DNA from: Hyperoodon ampullatus
Taxonomy: Eukaryota; Chordata; Mammalia; Artiodactyla; Ziphiidae
Reading direction: 5' to 3'
NCBI GenBank assembly: GCA_949752795.1
Contig: OX457063.1
Span: 66,673,783 to 66,737,782, forward strand
DNA length: 64,000 bases
The translations under genes were made by a program, and so were the position numbers. This document shows positions 23,661 through 33,800 of the stretch, in pieces. The notes under the pieces were generated by a model. The model was given only the letters and a program-made list of their open reading frames with translations. It made no database searches and was not told the origin of the DNA. Position 1 is the first letter of the stretch. Each line of letters begins with the position of its first letter.

Positions 23661-23759
23661 AAGAACTATAGTTGGCATTTGTTCAAAGTAAACCATGCTT
23701 CTTTTTGCACAGGTGGTGGTTTCATCACACACATCTCGGTTTACAATTATTTTTCTGTG

Positions 23760-23880
23760 TGACGGGCCTTAATGTTTGTCTCTCTCATGGTCTGTTCCAG
23801 GAGTATAAATACAATTTATGTTTTCTTCATAGTGGCTGGCACACAATACGAGCTGGATAAACAATCATTGAATAAATAAA
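23760..23880 (+). repeat. L2 3' end, sense
   Basis: CATAGTGGCTGGCACACAATA followed by AACAATCATTGAATAAATAA matches the last bases of L2. It points the opposite way to the L2 fragments on both sides. Confidence 0.5.
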
Positions 23881-23889
23881 GTGCTTGCT

Positions 23890-24495
23890 ATTGAAGTATA
23901 GAGAGAAAGAGTTTTGCTAAATCTGCTCCTGGGATCGCATTAAAAAAGGTGACGTTAGAAGTGAGTCTTGAAGCAGAGGTAGGAACTTGCTGGTGGGGGT
24001 GGGGTGAGGCTGGGGAGGAAGAGAAGGGCAGCAGGGCAGCACTGTACAGTCTTAGCCATGGGCAGGTGAAGTCACACAACCCCTGTGGCAAGGACAAAGA
24101 GTCCCAGTAGGGTAGAATCATCCTATGTAGGGAAGTGTGGGGAGCAGCAGGTGAAGCCGAAATGGAAGGCAGGGGTCAGGATGGGAAGGAAAGGCCTTGT
24201 CAACCAGGATAGGTTTGAACTTCATAGCGATGGAGTTGGGGAGACTGAAGGATTTTAAGCTTTTAAGTGACATGAGCAGTAGAGCAGTAAAGACTATGGC
24301 GAAGCCCGGATAAGAGATGATAAGGGTGTGGCAGTGGCAGCAGAGATGTTGAGGAGAGGCAGACCTGAAAGCTATTCCAGGAGACCAAATTTATGGGACT
24401 TGGTGATTGATAAGATGTGAAGGGTAAAGTAGAAGGAGAATTTAAAGTTTTAGCTCTTCTGATGCCTGGAGAGTATCGTAGGTAGGGAGTTGACA
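23890..24495 (-). repeat. L2 fragment, antisense
   Basis: A purine-rich tract with L2 antisense landmarks: GAAGTGAGTCTTGAAGCAGA, GGAAAGGCCTTGTCAACCAG, AGTGACATGAGCAGTAGAGC and a GAGATGTTGAGGAGAGGCAG block. All reading frames are broken. Confidence 0.6.
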
Positions 24496-24504
24496 TATTA
24501 TTTT

Positions 24505-24640
24505 TTTTTCCTGATTAATAAGTATTACCTGTTCTTTAGAAAATATACGAAAGCATAAAGAAGAAAAAAAAATCAGCTCTTATCTCAGCACACAGAAATA
24601 ACCACTGCTGATATTTTGAGTGCCTATCCTATCATTCTTC
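24505..24640 (-). repeat. L1-like 3' tail fragment, antisense
   Basis: AGTATTACCTGTTCTTTAGA, AAAGCATAAAGAAGAAAAAA and AGAAATAACCACTGCTGATA match the complement of a common old LINE tail. It is the same family as the copy at 30780-30960 (opposite orientation). Confidence 0.45.
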
Positions 24641-25244
24641 TAAAATAGATCCTAAGGATTCTATCTCCACAAGGAATTCAGGGTCTCATGAACAACATTA
24701 ATATATTGAATTTAATTTTGAACCCAAATGTTAAGTTTTGACTATACTGTGAGCTGAGTCAATTTTTTAAAAAAATCAAGTGAATTAGGTACGTGGGTGG
24801 GAACTTCCAAAGAAAGAATTTCTTCCCTGGAAACTAAATAAGGGGCAGCGATAACACCCAGGACATGCCCTCATTCGTACCAGATTCTCAGAGGTGACCT
24901 GCCCAGTCACTGAGGGACATTTCCATGTTCCGTTTCATTAATTCATGTTCAATTCATTCAATGTGCTGATCCCTGCAGGAAGGCAGCTCTGCAGCGATCA
25001 CCTCCCGTGTCCAAATGTTTGGAGTGCTAATTATTTTTGCCCACTTGAACCTAGAGCTTGTGTGAACTTGTGCACATAAACTAAGTAAGAGAAAAACTTT
25101 CTGAGGTCCAGGAGCTGTGAATCAAAAATTCACATTTTTTGAGATTATGAAATTATCTCAAAATTATTATGAAATTATCGTACATTATTTGAGACCCTTC
25201 CAGATAGAGGAAATGGGAAGGCAGTTAAAAAAAAAAAAAGAAAT
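24641..25244. other. No gene recognised
   Basis: Single-copy-looking AT-rich DNA between the LINE tail and the SINE next to the CpG island. Confidence 0.4.
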
Positions 25245-25450
25245 GGGGCTTCCCTGGTGGCGCAGTGGTTGGGAGTCTGCCTGCCGATGCAGGGGACACG
25301 GGTTCGTGCCCCGGCCCGGGAGGATCCCACATGCCGCGGAGCGGCTGGGCCCGTGAGCCATGGCCGCTGAGCCTGCGCGTCCGGAGCCTGTGCTCCGCAA
25401 CGGGAGAGGCCACAACAGTGAGAGGCCCGCGTAACGCAAAAAAATAAAGA
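25245..25450 (+). mobile_element. CHR SINE (short, CpG-rich form) just upstream of the CpG island
   Basis: It is nearly unmutated: GGGGCTTCCCTGGTGGCGCA head, GGTTCGTGCCCCGGCC B-box region, CCGTGAGCCATGGCCGCTGA and AGTGAGAGGCCCGCGTAACG tail. An A-rich stretch flanks both sides, so the target-site duplication is blurred (AAAGAAATGG versus AAAGAAAAGG). It lies about 120 bp before the island and 1.3 kb before the CCAAT cluster. Confidence 0.95.
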
Positions 25451-26492
25451 AAAAGAAAAGGATATTTTTATGTTGAGAGGAGCGGGGAGGAGCAGAGTCA
25501 GGAAGATTCAGAGGACGTCTGCCTGAAAAGAAGCTCGAACAATAGAAAAGCTAAGGAGGAGAGAAAGGGGACTCAACGACGGACAAATGTAGCCACTGGG
25601 GCGGGCCGTCCTAGCGAAGGTAGCCTGCAGGCCAGGTACCAGGCGGAGGTGCTGCAGCTGGGGGCGAGCTCCCGTTCCCGGACGGAACCCTTCCTCCTGA
25701 CCTTCCCGGGGACCTTCCCTCGTCACGCCCGCCCCCGCCCCGGTCCTCGCCTGCCCTCAGCGGTGCTCAGAGGGTAGGCGGGTCCGCTTCCACTCTGAGG
25801 CTCTGGATTGAAAAGTCCCCGAGAGTCAAGCATGATTTACAACAGGGAAGAGAAAAATCAATACCTCCAGAGAGGTTTGGGGATGGGGGGGGCGGTTACT
25901 TGAGGGAAACGTTTGGCAGAGGGTGGGAGAATTCTGCCTTGGGCTTTTCCCACCAAACCTACAACCCGACTCCCACTTCTTCACGAGGATCTGCCATCAC
26001 CAACCCCGGCTGTCTCCCCAACTCCGTCGCCCGCCCCGCGGTGTGCGTCTTCTATTGCAAACGTCAGGTGGTCTAGGTTTGCCCTGGGTAAGGAGCTCGA
26101 CGTGCTTTTCAGCTCCGGTTCTTAGGTGCAGGGGGTTTCGCACGGCCCTGGGGGTGGCGGGGAGTAGGCTTTGGCTGGGGCCATTTCACACGGCCAGGCT
26201 TTCCCTCACTCAGCTACTGGCCAGGGTGAAGCGAGCGGCGCAGGGAGTCGCTCACAGGAAAGGGGTAGTGCAACCTGAGCAAACATTGCTAGTTTTGAAC
26301 GCTCACCGCGAACGGGCTTCAAGGGCAGGTCTCACATCCTCCCGGTTCCGTCCGCGGAACTTGGCAGACTCACCCTGCCGGCCGAAGCGCGGAGCCGGGC
26401 ACCCCAGCTGCGCCAGGCCAGCAGCTCCTGCCCGCCGGAGTTTGGACACTGGGCGCTCAGGCCGACTCTCCCGGAGTTGGGTCGCGCGCTCC

Positions 26493-26568
26493 GGGCCAAT
26501 GAGCGCGCCCCGAGCCAATGAGCGCGCCCCACGGAGGGCTCGGCTCCCCACCCCAGCGCGCTGATTGG
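26493..26568. promoter_or_regulatory. Triple CCAAT-box (NF-Y type) cluster
   Basis: Two CCAAT boxes lie at 26496-26500 and 26515-26519 inside a 19-bp tandem duplication, GGGCCAATGAGCGCGCCCC followed by GAGCCAATGAGCGCGCCCC, with one mismatch. A third in reverse orientation (GATTGGTC) is at 26563-26570. Multiple NF-Y sites a few turns apart just upstream of the start are a known trait of TATA-less CpG-island promoters. Confidence 0.7.
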
Positions 26569-26799
26569 TCCCGCTGTCGGCTAGGCCGGGCGGGCCAGCA
26601 GTGGCTGCGGGAGGCAGCGAGTGCCCGGCGCGAGTGGGAGTGGCGCGCGCCCCCCGCCGCCCTGTCCCTCCCCGCCGCGTTCCCTCCTTCTTTCCTCCCC
26701 CACCTCGCTCGCTCGCTCCCTCCTCGCACTCCCCGGCTCCAGCCGCGCGCTGGCGGGACTCCGCATTGCACACTCCGGGGGCGCCGCAGTGTTCGTGGG

Positions 26800-26847
26800 A
26801 TGGAGCAGCGGGCTGCCGCTGGCGGCCGGAATCCGCGTGCAGCCCGG
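26800..26847 (+). CDS. Candidate first coding exon of an unidentified gene (16 codons, then splice donor)
   Basis: An ATG at 26800 has G at -3 and G at +4 (GTGGGATGG), a strong Kozak context. It opens 16 codons, MEQRAAAGGRNPRAAR, that end exactly at CCCGG|GTGAGTAG, a near-consensus splice donor at 26848. The frame is open upstream to at least 26518 but the start there lies in the CCAAT cluster, probably upstream of transcription. The peptide is basic and Ala/Arg/Gly-rich, with no signal peptide or domain visible. I do not recognise the protein. No second exon is visible in the remaining 37 kb, which would make a long first intron. Alternatives are a 5' UTR exon with a short upstream frame, or chance. 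The promoter is more secure than the reading frame. Confidence 0.35.
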
Positions 26848-27495
26848 GTGAGTAGAGGCGGGCTTCCCGGGAGAGCACAAAAGGAAACGGGGCTCCTGCC
26901 AGCGGCCCGAGCTTATGCGGGGCCTGGGCCAACCACGGAGTGGGCTGAGTCCCTGGAACTACCGAGTGCTAGGACAGTCTTTCCCCCCACAGCCCCTGGC
27001 CAGCAGAGCTGGTGACTTCGCTTCTGCATCCCGCTCCAGTGTTTTGCCCCCGAGTGGGCAGTCCGCACTGCGCGGAGCCTGGGCAGGTACGGAGGGGCGT
27101 GTGTGCGTGTGTGTAGTGCTGGTGCTCTGGGGGTGGGATGGAAATGTCGGGAGCTGCCAAGTTCACCGCTGGAGGAATCTTTCCCAAGAGTAATTCATCA
27201 CCTTCCCAGGGCCAGGCGTGCGTCCACCAGAAACTCCAGCCGGAGGGAGAACCGGGGAGGCGGAGTGGCAGCGCCCCACATGTTGCTGAGGGGCAGGCGG
27301 GGGGTGGCGGTGGGCGGCGGCCGTGGCCCGGCTGCGCCCACCCAGAACCGCTGCGGTGGGGCTGTGAGCTGGGGCGCTTCCATCCGTCGCGCTAACGCGC
27401 AAGGCCCTCCGACCGCCCGCTATGGGGGTTCGGCGAGGTGGCGTTCACCCACTGAGCCAGAGCTTCGCCTGGGCTTGACTTGGCGACCCGCTGTT

Positions 27496-28639
27496 CTCTC
27501 CAGTAAGAGCAGTTCCATTGATTACATTTGGCTAAACATTCTATTTTAGCCTAAAGCTCTCTATCGGTCGGTCTGACTCGCTCTGACCCCCGCCGCGATC
27601 TCACCAGCTCCACTCCTCCACCCCCTGCCTCGACCCTATTCCTCACAGTGAGGTTGAAAACTTGATGTTTGAGCATGATTGTATCCGGCGTGGTCCCTGG
27701 CATCTCAGGTGTCACAATCATTTGCCATTTCCTAGGGGACTCCAAGGACTTGTTGTAATTTGGGGGGGGGGGGGCGGGGCGGGACATTGAGGAGGGAGCA
27801 ACTCTTTGGTAGGGAATTAGTTGGTAGAATAGCGTTGACCTCCCAGAGCCATATGACAAAAAGAATGTTAAGCTTCTCCCTCTGGTAACTCACCCAAGGT
27901 GTGACCTCCAAAATTCAGTTTTCTTTGTGGGAGGCTAGGGAGTTTAGATTCTCCAGGGGGAAGGTTATTTCTTGTTAAATTGACTTACAGTGACATATGC
28001 TCTGTTCTGCTCTTCTCTGGCCAGCCATTGCAGATGCCTTGATATTATTAGGGCAATTCCCTTAAAGCCATTACATTTTCTTACTCGAAGTAGCTCTTTA
28101 AAATTTTAGATCTGCACCCTATTTCTCTAGAAGACGTTAATAGTTACTGTATATGTGCTCATGTGTACCAAGTTTGCAAAAGATATTTGTGCAATCGTCC
28201 ATGAAATGGCTTAATACACATTTATGGTAAACCCATTTAAATGTAAAACATCTATCTGTTTTCAATCTTAGTTTCCTCCTTGACCAAAGGCACCAGACTG
28301 AAACAGGACTTAAAGAGGCTTCCTTGTTTAAAAAGAGGTTTTACAGAACTCTAGTCCTGAGAGCAAACAGTACGGTTTCGAGCTTGTAGGCACACAAAGG
28401 CTGTTAAGACCTGTGAATTAGTTTTTTGGGGTTAAAAATATCAGAAATGCTTCCAGACCAAAAAGCGTAGCTACAATGCATAGGTCTACATTTTGAAGCT
28501 GTCGACAGTCTTTATAAGATGAATGTTTATAGCACAGAATGCATAAACGGGACTGATTATAGCAAATAATGCCAAGTAAAAAACCATACTTTGCATCATA
28601 TGTACAGTTTACATGGCACACTGAGATATACTATTAAAG
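27496..28639. other. No gene recognised; proposed intron 1 sequence
   Basis: Beyond the island the sequence becomes AT-rich with no recognisable transposon, apart from the G run. The 102-residue minus frame at 27551-27859 crosses the G run and has no domain. Confidence 0.4.
27762..27784 (+). repeat. G13 run with further G tracts; G-quadruplex candidate
   Basis: Thirteen consecutive G are followed by C, GGGG, C and GGG at the edge of the CpG island, inside the proposed first intron. This meets the four-G-tract rule for a quadruplex on the plus strand. Long G runs are also prone to sequencing error. Confidence 0.7.
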
Positions 28640-28745
28640 TATCTGTGAGGAAGTCACCCTGATTTTACAGGTGGAACAACTGAGGCTCTCAGAGGTTGAG
28701 TGACTTTTCCAAGGTGAATAGCAGAGTTCAAGTCAAATTTTTTTT
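28640..28745 (-). repeat. MIR fragment, antisense
   Basis: GATTTTACAGGTGGAACAAC, GAGGCTCTCAGAGGTTGAGT and GACTTTTCCAAGGTGAATAG match the complement of the MIR core and 3' half. Confidence 0.65.
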
Positions 28746-30499
28746 CCAAGTTCTTCCCTCCCTTGCTCCCTCCCTCCCTTCCTTCATGCTGGGCTTCCTT
28801 CTTTCCCAGTTCTAATTTCTGTACCTCTTTTTACTATTCAGCGCATAGCTTCCGGACCATTATGTACCATTCCCAAAAGACTTTCCTCTCTGCAAAGTAC
28901 CACAAAGCTCCCTGTAAGGTGAGGGTTGATAAACATTTAAGGAGAAAGCTAATAATGGATTTTAAAGAACTATCCTTTTCCAAGGGGCATATTATTTTTA
29001 TTAATGTGTTGTTAAATATACAAGTAATCAAAACCCTAAAGAATGATGGCCTTATGGTAGTGCTTCAGAAAAATCAAGTGACTAGTAGTGCCATAGATGT
29101 TTGAGAAATATGTAAGTCTCCCACTCTATAAGCAGAAACTCCTCATAAGTTCAATAGACAATTACAGTGAAGCCCTAATAAATGATTATTTCATTAGTGT
29201 CATTTGAATTTTAAAAAGAATTGACAAAACAGATTACTTAAATAAACCCAGAGCCACTCTGGAAAAAAAAAAAAAAAAAAAAACTCACTCATCAAAAATC
29301 CTGAAATCCTCGTTAACTAGTTTACAAATGCAACAGAAGACATTGATTAAAGAGAAATCATGTTTTCACTTGCATAGATAGCAATAAGGGGCTTACAGCT
29401 ATTTGCCTATCTGATTATTTATTAAAAACCCATCATTTGCACATCTTTTCTTGGAAAACTATTGCTCATGATCTTTATTTATGACATTGCATAATATTTT
29501 TTAAGATGAGTAGAATTAATTTTGTTTGGATTAATGTAGGTAGAAATATTTGAAGGGTCAGCTTATTAAATTAAGCCCCTGAAGGGTGACAGATCCCAAG
29601 CATACTAAAAATGAGATGGCCAAAAATGAATGTGGAAAAATTCTTGCAATGGAGTCCCAAAATAATAATGAAAGACTCTTACATACTGTGAAAGGAGAAT
29701 TGTGGAAATACTTGGCTTACATTTTATCAAACAGATACTCAGAGATAAAAAGAGAACACAGTATAAATGAATTCTTTGCTTCTGCTTTTGCTGAGTAATA
29801 TTCTTATACCCAGGCTTTCTCAGGCAATAAACACACTGGAGGTAATAGATCAAGAGATGGCAAGTGCTCAGGATATTCCAGACCCAGTCAACAGACTAGA
29901 TACTAAATCACCAAGACGGCCATCACGCAAGTGTGTTGAACCTTAGTGTGTAAATGACAGCTCTCTGGGGCATTGGCTGGCGGCCTCGCGGGGCTTTTGT
30001 CAGGGGAGGAGTTTCAGGGGGGACCCTGCAGCCATCAGGCCAGATCCATGTCCCTATAGATCAGTATTCAAAGTGAACACAGTTTACAGTAATACAACTT
30101 ATTTTGGAGAAAGGGGGAATAATGTATTAGAGTTTAAGGAGGAAATATATTTGTGGCTAAAGTGTTGCCCAAAATATGATATTTTTAAACTTTCAGAAAG
30201 CCTGACTGGATTTCAAATCCTGGTTCCTCCCTATTCATGAATTTTTTTTTTTTGACCAAGAAACAAGAAACAGAGAGTGGAGATAGACACTTCTCTGAGT
30301 GGACAAATAAGCTCTTCCAGGAACTAGTTTGGGGATGGTTTTATTTAAACGTTTATAAATGTCTGTAGATGGTATGTAGTTCTTATGGGTAAGTGAAAAC
30401 TACACTGATAAAGTTGAACCATAGGAATAACTAAAAAGACACCCTAAATGGGAAGAAAAATAATAGAAGATTAAAGTCAAAATGGAAGATTGAAGATAA
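28746..30499. other. No gene recognised; contains CT-rich tract and an A21 run
   Basis: A (CCCT)n-like tract lies at 28751-28785. An uninterrupted run of 21 A is at 29263-29283, preceded by the small palindrome CCAGAGCCACTCTGG, but without a recognisable retroelement body in front of it. Frames at 28763-29104 and 29586-29798 have no domain. Confidence 0.4.
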
Positions 30500-30586
30500 G
30501 TGTACTTGGGAAAAGCAATTTGGGAAAAGCAAAAGTGTATTTGGGAAAAAAGTGTAATTGGGAAAAGTGTATTTGGGAAAAGCACA
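30500..30586. repeat. Degenerate minisatellite, 15-18 bp unit, about five copies
   Basis: Units share the core TTGGGAAAA, often preceded by GTGTA: GTGTACTTGGGAAAAGCA, ATTTGGGAAAAGCAAAA, GTGTATTTGGGAAAAAA, GTGTAATTGGGAAAA and GTGTATTTGGGAAAAGCAC. The minus strand reads as a repeated FPNTLFPITLF-type peptide, which comes from the repeat and is not a gene. Confidence 0.8.
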
Positions 30587-30779
30587 TTTATAGGAGATGG
30601 TTTTGGATTCCATTCCCATGAGAGGTCAATATAGCTGGATAATATTCTCTCAGCTTTCTTAAAAAAAAAAGTGTGTCCACCAAGTTAAAGTTAATGTTAA
30701 GAAAAGGATATAAAATTCTATATTAGTGTGATACCATTAAAAGTGTGTAGTTGAGTTAGTTTGTATAAATCCTCTTTAC

Positions 30780-30960
30780 CTATCTGTTCATCTACCTATT
30801 ATAGAAGGAAATGCATCAATACATTAATAGTGACTATCTCTGGGTATTATGGGATTGCAAATGTTTTTATTATCTTCCTTTACTTCAGTATTTTCCAAAT
30901 TTTCTTCAATGAACATGTATTGCTCTTAGAAGAAAAAGTATTATGAAAATAATATATAGT
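30780..30960 (+). repeat. L1-like 3' tail fragment
   Basis: GTGACTATCTCTGGGTATTA, CAGTATTTTCCAAATTTTCT and CAATGAACATGTATTGCTCT form a common old LINE tail, the same family as 24505-24640 but on the other strand. Confidence 0.5.
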
Positions 30961-32334
30961 GTTGTAATCTCAGATTTCAAATAGTCTTACTATAACAAAG
31001 GCTCATTTGATTATCATTTCTAAGTCTTCTGTAAATCTGCATTTGAAAAATTTGCCTGTTTTTTCCCCCTGAATTCCCTATATATGAAAGGCAGCATGTT
31101 TAAATAATTTTTTTTTTTTGTATTTGGTACTAGGGAAAAGTGTGGCTGAATATGAACAGTGTGCTTTCCTTAGATAGTGAGAACTGGGAAATCAAAAGGC
31201 GTTCTGTTTTTGCTATAACTATCAGGATATGAAGAACCGAGTTAATGGAAGCTGGTATGTCTTGTAACAACTCCGTAGACAAAGCTTCCAGGATCCCATA
31301 AGGGATGTGCCCAGTTTCCAGAGCCATGGCCCTCAGAGAAGCCCCAAGTATGATGTCCCCATCAGATAATTTTAGTTTTCTCTCAGTCTACCAATTAGGG
31401 GTAGGGGTCATAGTTATAACTGGTGGCTAGCTACCATAACTAGTAGCCTAATTGACATTTTTACCCTTATGAGGTTGCTACAAAGGAAGAGCAATACAGA
31501 TACTGGAAGTCAAATTCTCATGCACACAGTTACAAATTCAGTGAACTTGGATTATTTTTCCTGAAAATAAAAAGCTAGAACTAGAACACATCTGTTGATA
31601 TTTGAAAGCAAGGGGGTTCAGACAGGAAGTAATAAGCTCAAAGACTATGTAATACCCTTATCTCCTGTCCTGCACCCCACTTACTCATCCTTACTCTCTC
31701 TTTTGCCAAGAGGGGCTGCAGGCTAAAATTAAAAATAGATTCCAAAAAACATTCAGTTGTATGCATGAATGATTACCACATCATGGATTGTTAGGCAAAA
31801 CAGAAGTACTGGGCGTGAAATCTTCATCTTTTTGTAGAAGCCATAGATATAAGAATTCTTAAAGCCAAGATTGTCCTATCTCTGACATTTTTTTTTTAAA
31901 TCATGATTGTTACTTGAGTTATCAAAACAAGTATCTCTAAGCATTCTAAATGATTAAATAACAATACAGTTAATGTGTTTGGGTGGTAGGATTTTGGATA
32001 AACATTTTCAAAAATATATTTCTTAATATTTTTATGCCCTAAAAAGCAGGATAAGTAAAGATTGCATTATTCTCATCCCATTTCCCCTCCTTTTCAAAAA
32101 GTACCAAATTGTATATAAACTAGCAAATGTACACATTATTTGTTTCCATCAAGACATCTAGAAATACTAGTTTCTTTATGCCATTAAAGCAATTTAGATA
32201 ATATATACACTTACTTGCACTTACAATAATAGCATTTATTACTCTACTTTTCATTTGTATGGCTTTTCATCTGCAGGACTCTACCTGCTTATGAGGGATT
32301 ATGCGAGAATCTTCCATTGGCAGAGAGGGCAGTG
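30961..32334. other. No gene recognised
   Basis: AT-rich intron-like DNA with poly-T and poly-A runs near 31108 and 31889. There is no gene, and no repeat that I can name. Confidence 0.4.
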
Positions 32335-32550
32335 TAGAGCGATGTTAGAGGCCTGGGATTTCCCATGTTGTAATTCTGGCCCTGACAGTTGCCAACTGTG
32401 TGACCTTAGGAAAGCTATTTAGTTTCCTCCAGTTTAACTGGTGACCATTAACTAGCTGAGTGACCTTTAGCAAGTTAGGCACCCAGTGTCTGGGCTTCAT
32501 CTGCTTCAACTATAAAATCAAGGGGTTGCACTAATTAAACTTTAAATTCC
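32335..32550 (+). repeat. MIR, decayed
   Basis: AATTCTGGCCCTGACAGTTG, AACTGTGTGACCTTAGGAAA, then GAGTGACCTTTAGCAAGTTA and TTCATCTGCTTCAACTATAAA follow MIR order, with the core block apparently present twice. This could be a small internal duplication or two adjacent MIRs. Confidence 0.55.
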
Positions 32551-33184
32551 TAGGTGAGGAGGAACCAACATATAATTTTTGACATTTAAAACTACCCAAT
32601 AATGCTGATCTAATAAAATGGTTTTGAGCAACTAGAAGTGTGGCATAATGTTGGTATTTAGAACAAACTAAGTTAACAAGACAGAGTTCTTGGAGATCTA
32701 TAATAAAAAATTTAAGATATCTAGCATATCTCCCTGGAATTTGTTCTTTTCTTGCTATGTAGGTCTTTCCTGTTCTTTCGACTTGATTATCCATGCGGAA
32801 TACATTTAATTTCTTAGAACTTTTTATCTTGAAGATAAAAAAGTTGACTTTCAAGTGTTCTAAAAATGTTAACTCTTAAAAATACTGACTTTAATAGAAG
32901 TAATATTCTGAATTTATGTAAGGTCTTTCTGTACAAGATCAAAGGAATGGTATTAGAAGTACATGGTTTTTCTTTTATGTATAACTTCATAGAAGGATTT
33001 TCCTTTATGGGATTTTAAAAATTCATATTCCCAGTCACCCAACCGAATGAATGCACAGAAACTTTTGTAGCAATTCTGACTTGTTCTTGGTCAGATGTGT
33101 CCTTAGTCAGGAGTGTCCTTTTATCCAGTATTTCCCAATCGACAATCCTTTTTGTACTAACTTACTGTTTTTTACATTCTAGCT
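32551..33184. other. No gene recognised
   Basis: No repeat or gene is recognisable. The 107-residue minus frame at 32531-32854 has no domain. Confidence 0.4.
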
Positions 33185-33275
33185 TATCTACATCATGTCT
33201 TATTTCTCTTGAATGCTGACATGAGTATATTGTCTTGCACAGAGTAAGCCTTCAAAGAATATGTTGAATAGACTT
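33185..33275 (+). repeat. L2 3' end
   Basis: GTCTTGCACAGAGTAAGCCT followed by TCAAAGAATATGTTGAATAG matches the L2 end (GCCTGGCACATAGTAGGCGC, then TCAATAAATATTTGTTGAAT). Confidence 0.55.
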
Positions 33276-33302
33276 ACTACTTTCATAGAGAAAAAGCTGT
33301 AA

Positions 33303-33341
33303 GGGTTGGGGGTGGGCTGGGGGGTAGGGAAGGGGAGGGGG
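33303..33341 (+). repeat. G-rich tract, strong G-quadruplex candidate
   Basis: G tracts of 3, 5, 3, 6, 3, 4 and 5 bases with loops of one to two bases occur within 39 bp. Confidence 0.75.
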
Positions 33342-33639
33342 ATCACAGAAGATTGACGTAGATGGAAGGGATAGGTTTGGGTTTTGTAGTTTATGACAAT
33401 TGCCATCTAAGTTTAGTCTCTGGATGTCCACCAAGAACAAATAAATATCACAGGCTGTGACTGTTCTCCTCAGAGACCCTTTGCTGCTTTTGTTTCCTAG
33501 GAGTACCCTCTAGATATTGAGGGTCTTTATTGAATAGACTCGAAGCCATCAATCACCATGACCTAGGACTTGGGCAAGTTAGATGTGCCATCTTCCCACC
33601 TGGAAATAAAAAGCTGGCTGTTTCACACTTTTATACTAA

Positions 33640-33800
33640 GCTGTACTGTGCTTTTTAGAAGTATATAGATAATTTCTGTTAAACAAAAAACAACAGAAAG
33701 GTTCAAGGAAGAAAATAATCATTTCTCTTCCCATCACCCAGATTTAATTATTCATATGTAATTTCTTACTACCTTGGTAGCATTCTTTTTCTCTAGGTTA
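33640..33800 (-). repeat. Possible L1-like 3' tail, antisense
   Basis: AAGGAAGAAAATAATCATTT and CCCATCACCCAGATTTAATT resemble the complement of the LINE tail also seen at 24505-24640. The match is weaker here. Confidence 0.35.

Larger units (their letters stand above)
25570..27495. promoter_or_regulatory. CpG island, probable TATA-less gene promoter
   Basis: GC content and CpG density rise sharply over about 1.9 kb compared with AT-rich flanks, and only a small part could be blamed on SINEs. Landmarks are Sp1-type GC boxes (CGCCCGCCCCCGCCCCGG at 25727-25744), three CCAAT boxes at 26496-26568, a GCTCGCTCGCTCCCTCCTCG run near 26708 and no TATA box. The densest part is 26220-26900, with a dip near 25810-25920. 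Candidate transcription starts lie after the CCAAT cluster, about 26590-26760, for plus-strand transcription. I cannot exclude divergent transcription. Long open frames (213, 209 and 165 codons) here reflect few stop codons in GC-rich DNA. Confidence 0.85.

Noticed and set aside
25923..27015. Long open frames of 213, 209 and 165 codons in the CpG island
   Set aside because: They overlap on both strands and in several frames, as expected where GC-rich DNA has few stop codons. No domain is visible. Only the short ATG-to-donor segment has gene-like context.
29586..29798. 70-codon frame considered as a small gene
   Set aside because: No domain, no splice or promoter context, and a minus-strand frame overlaps it.
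30500..30586. CRISPR-like array of short repeats
   Set aside because: Units are contiguous and degenerate without spacers, in a mammalian genome. It is a minisatellite.
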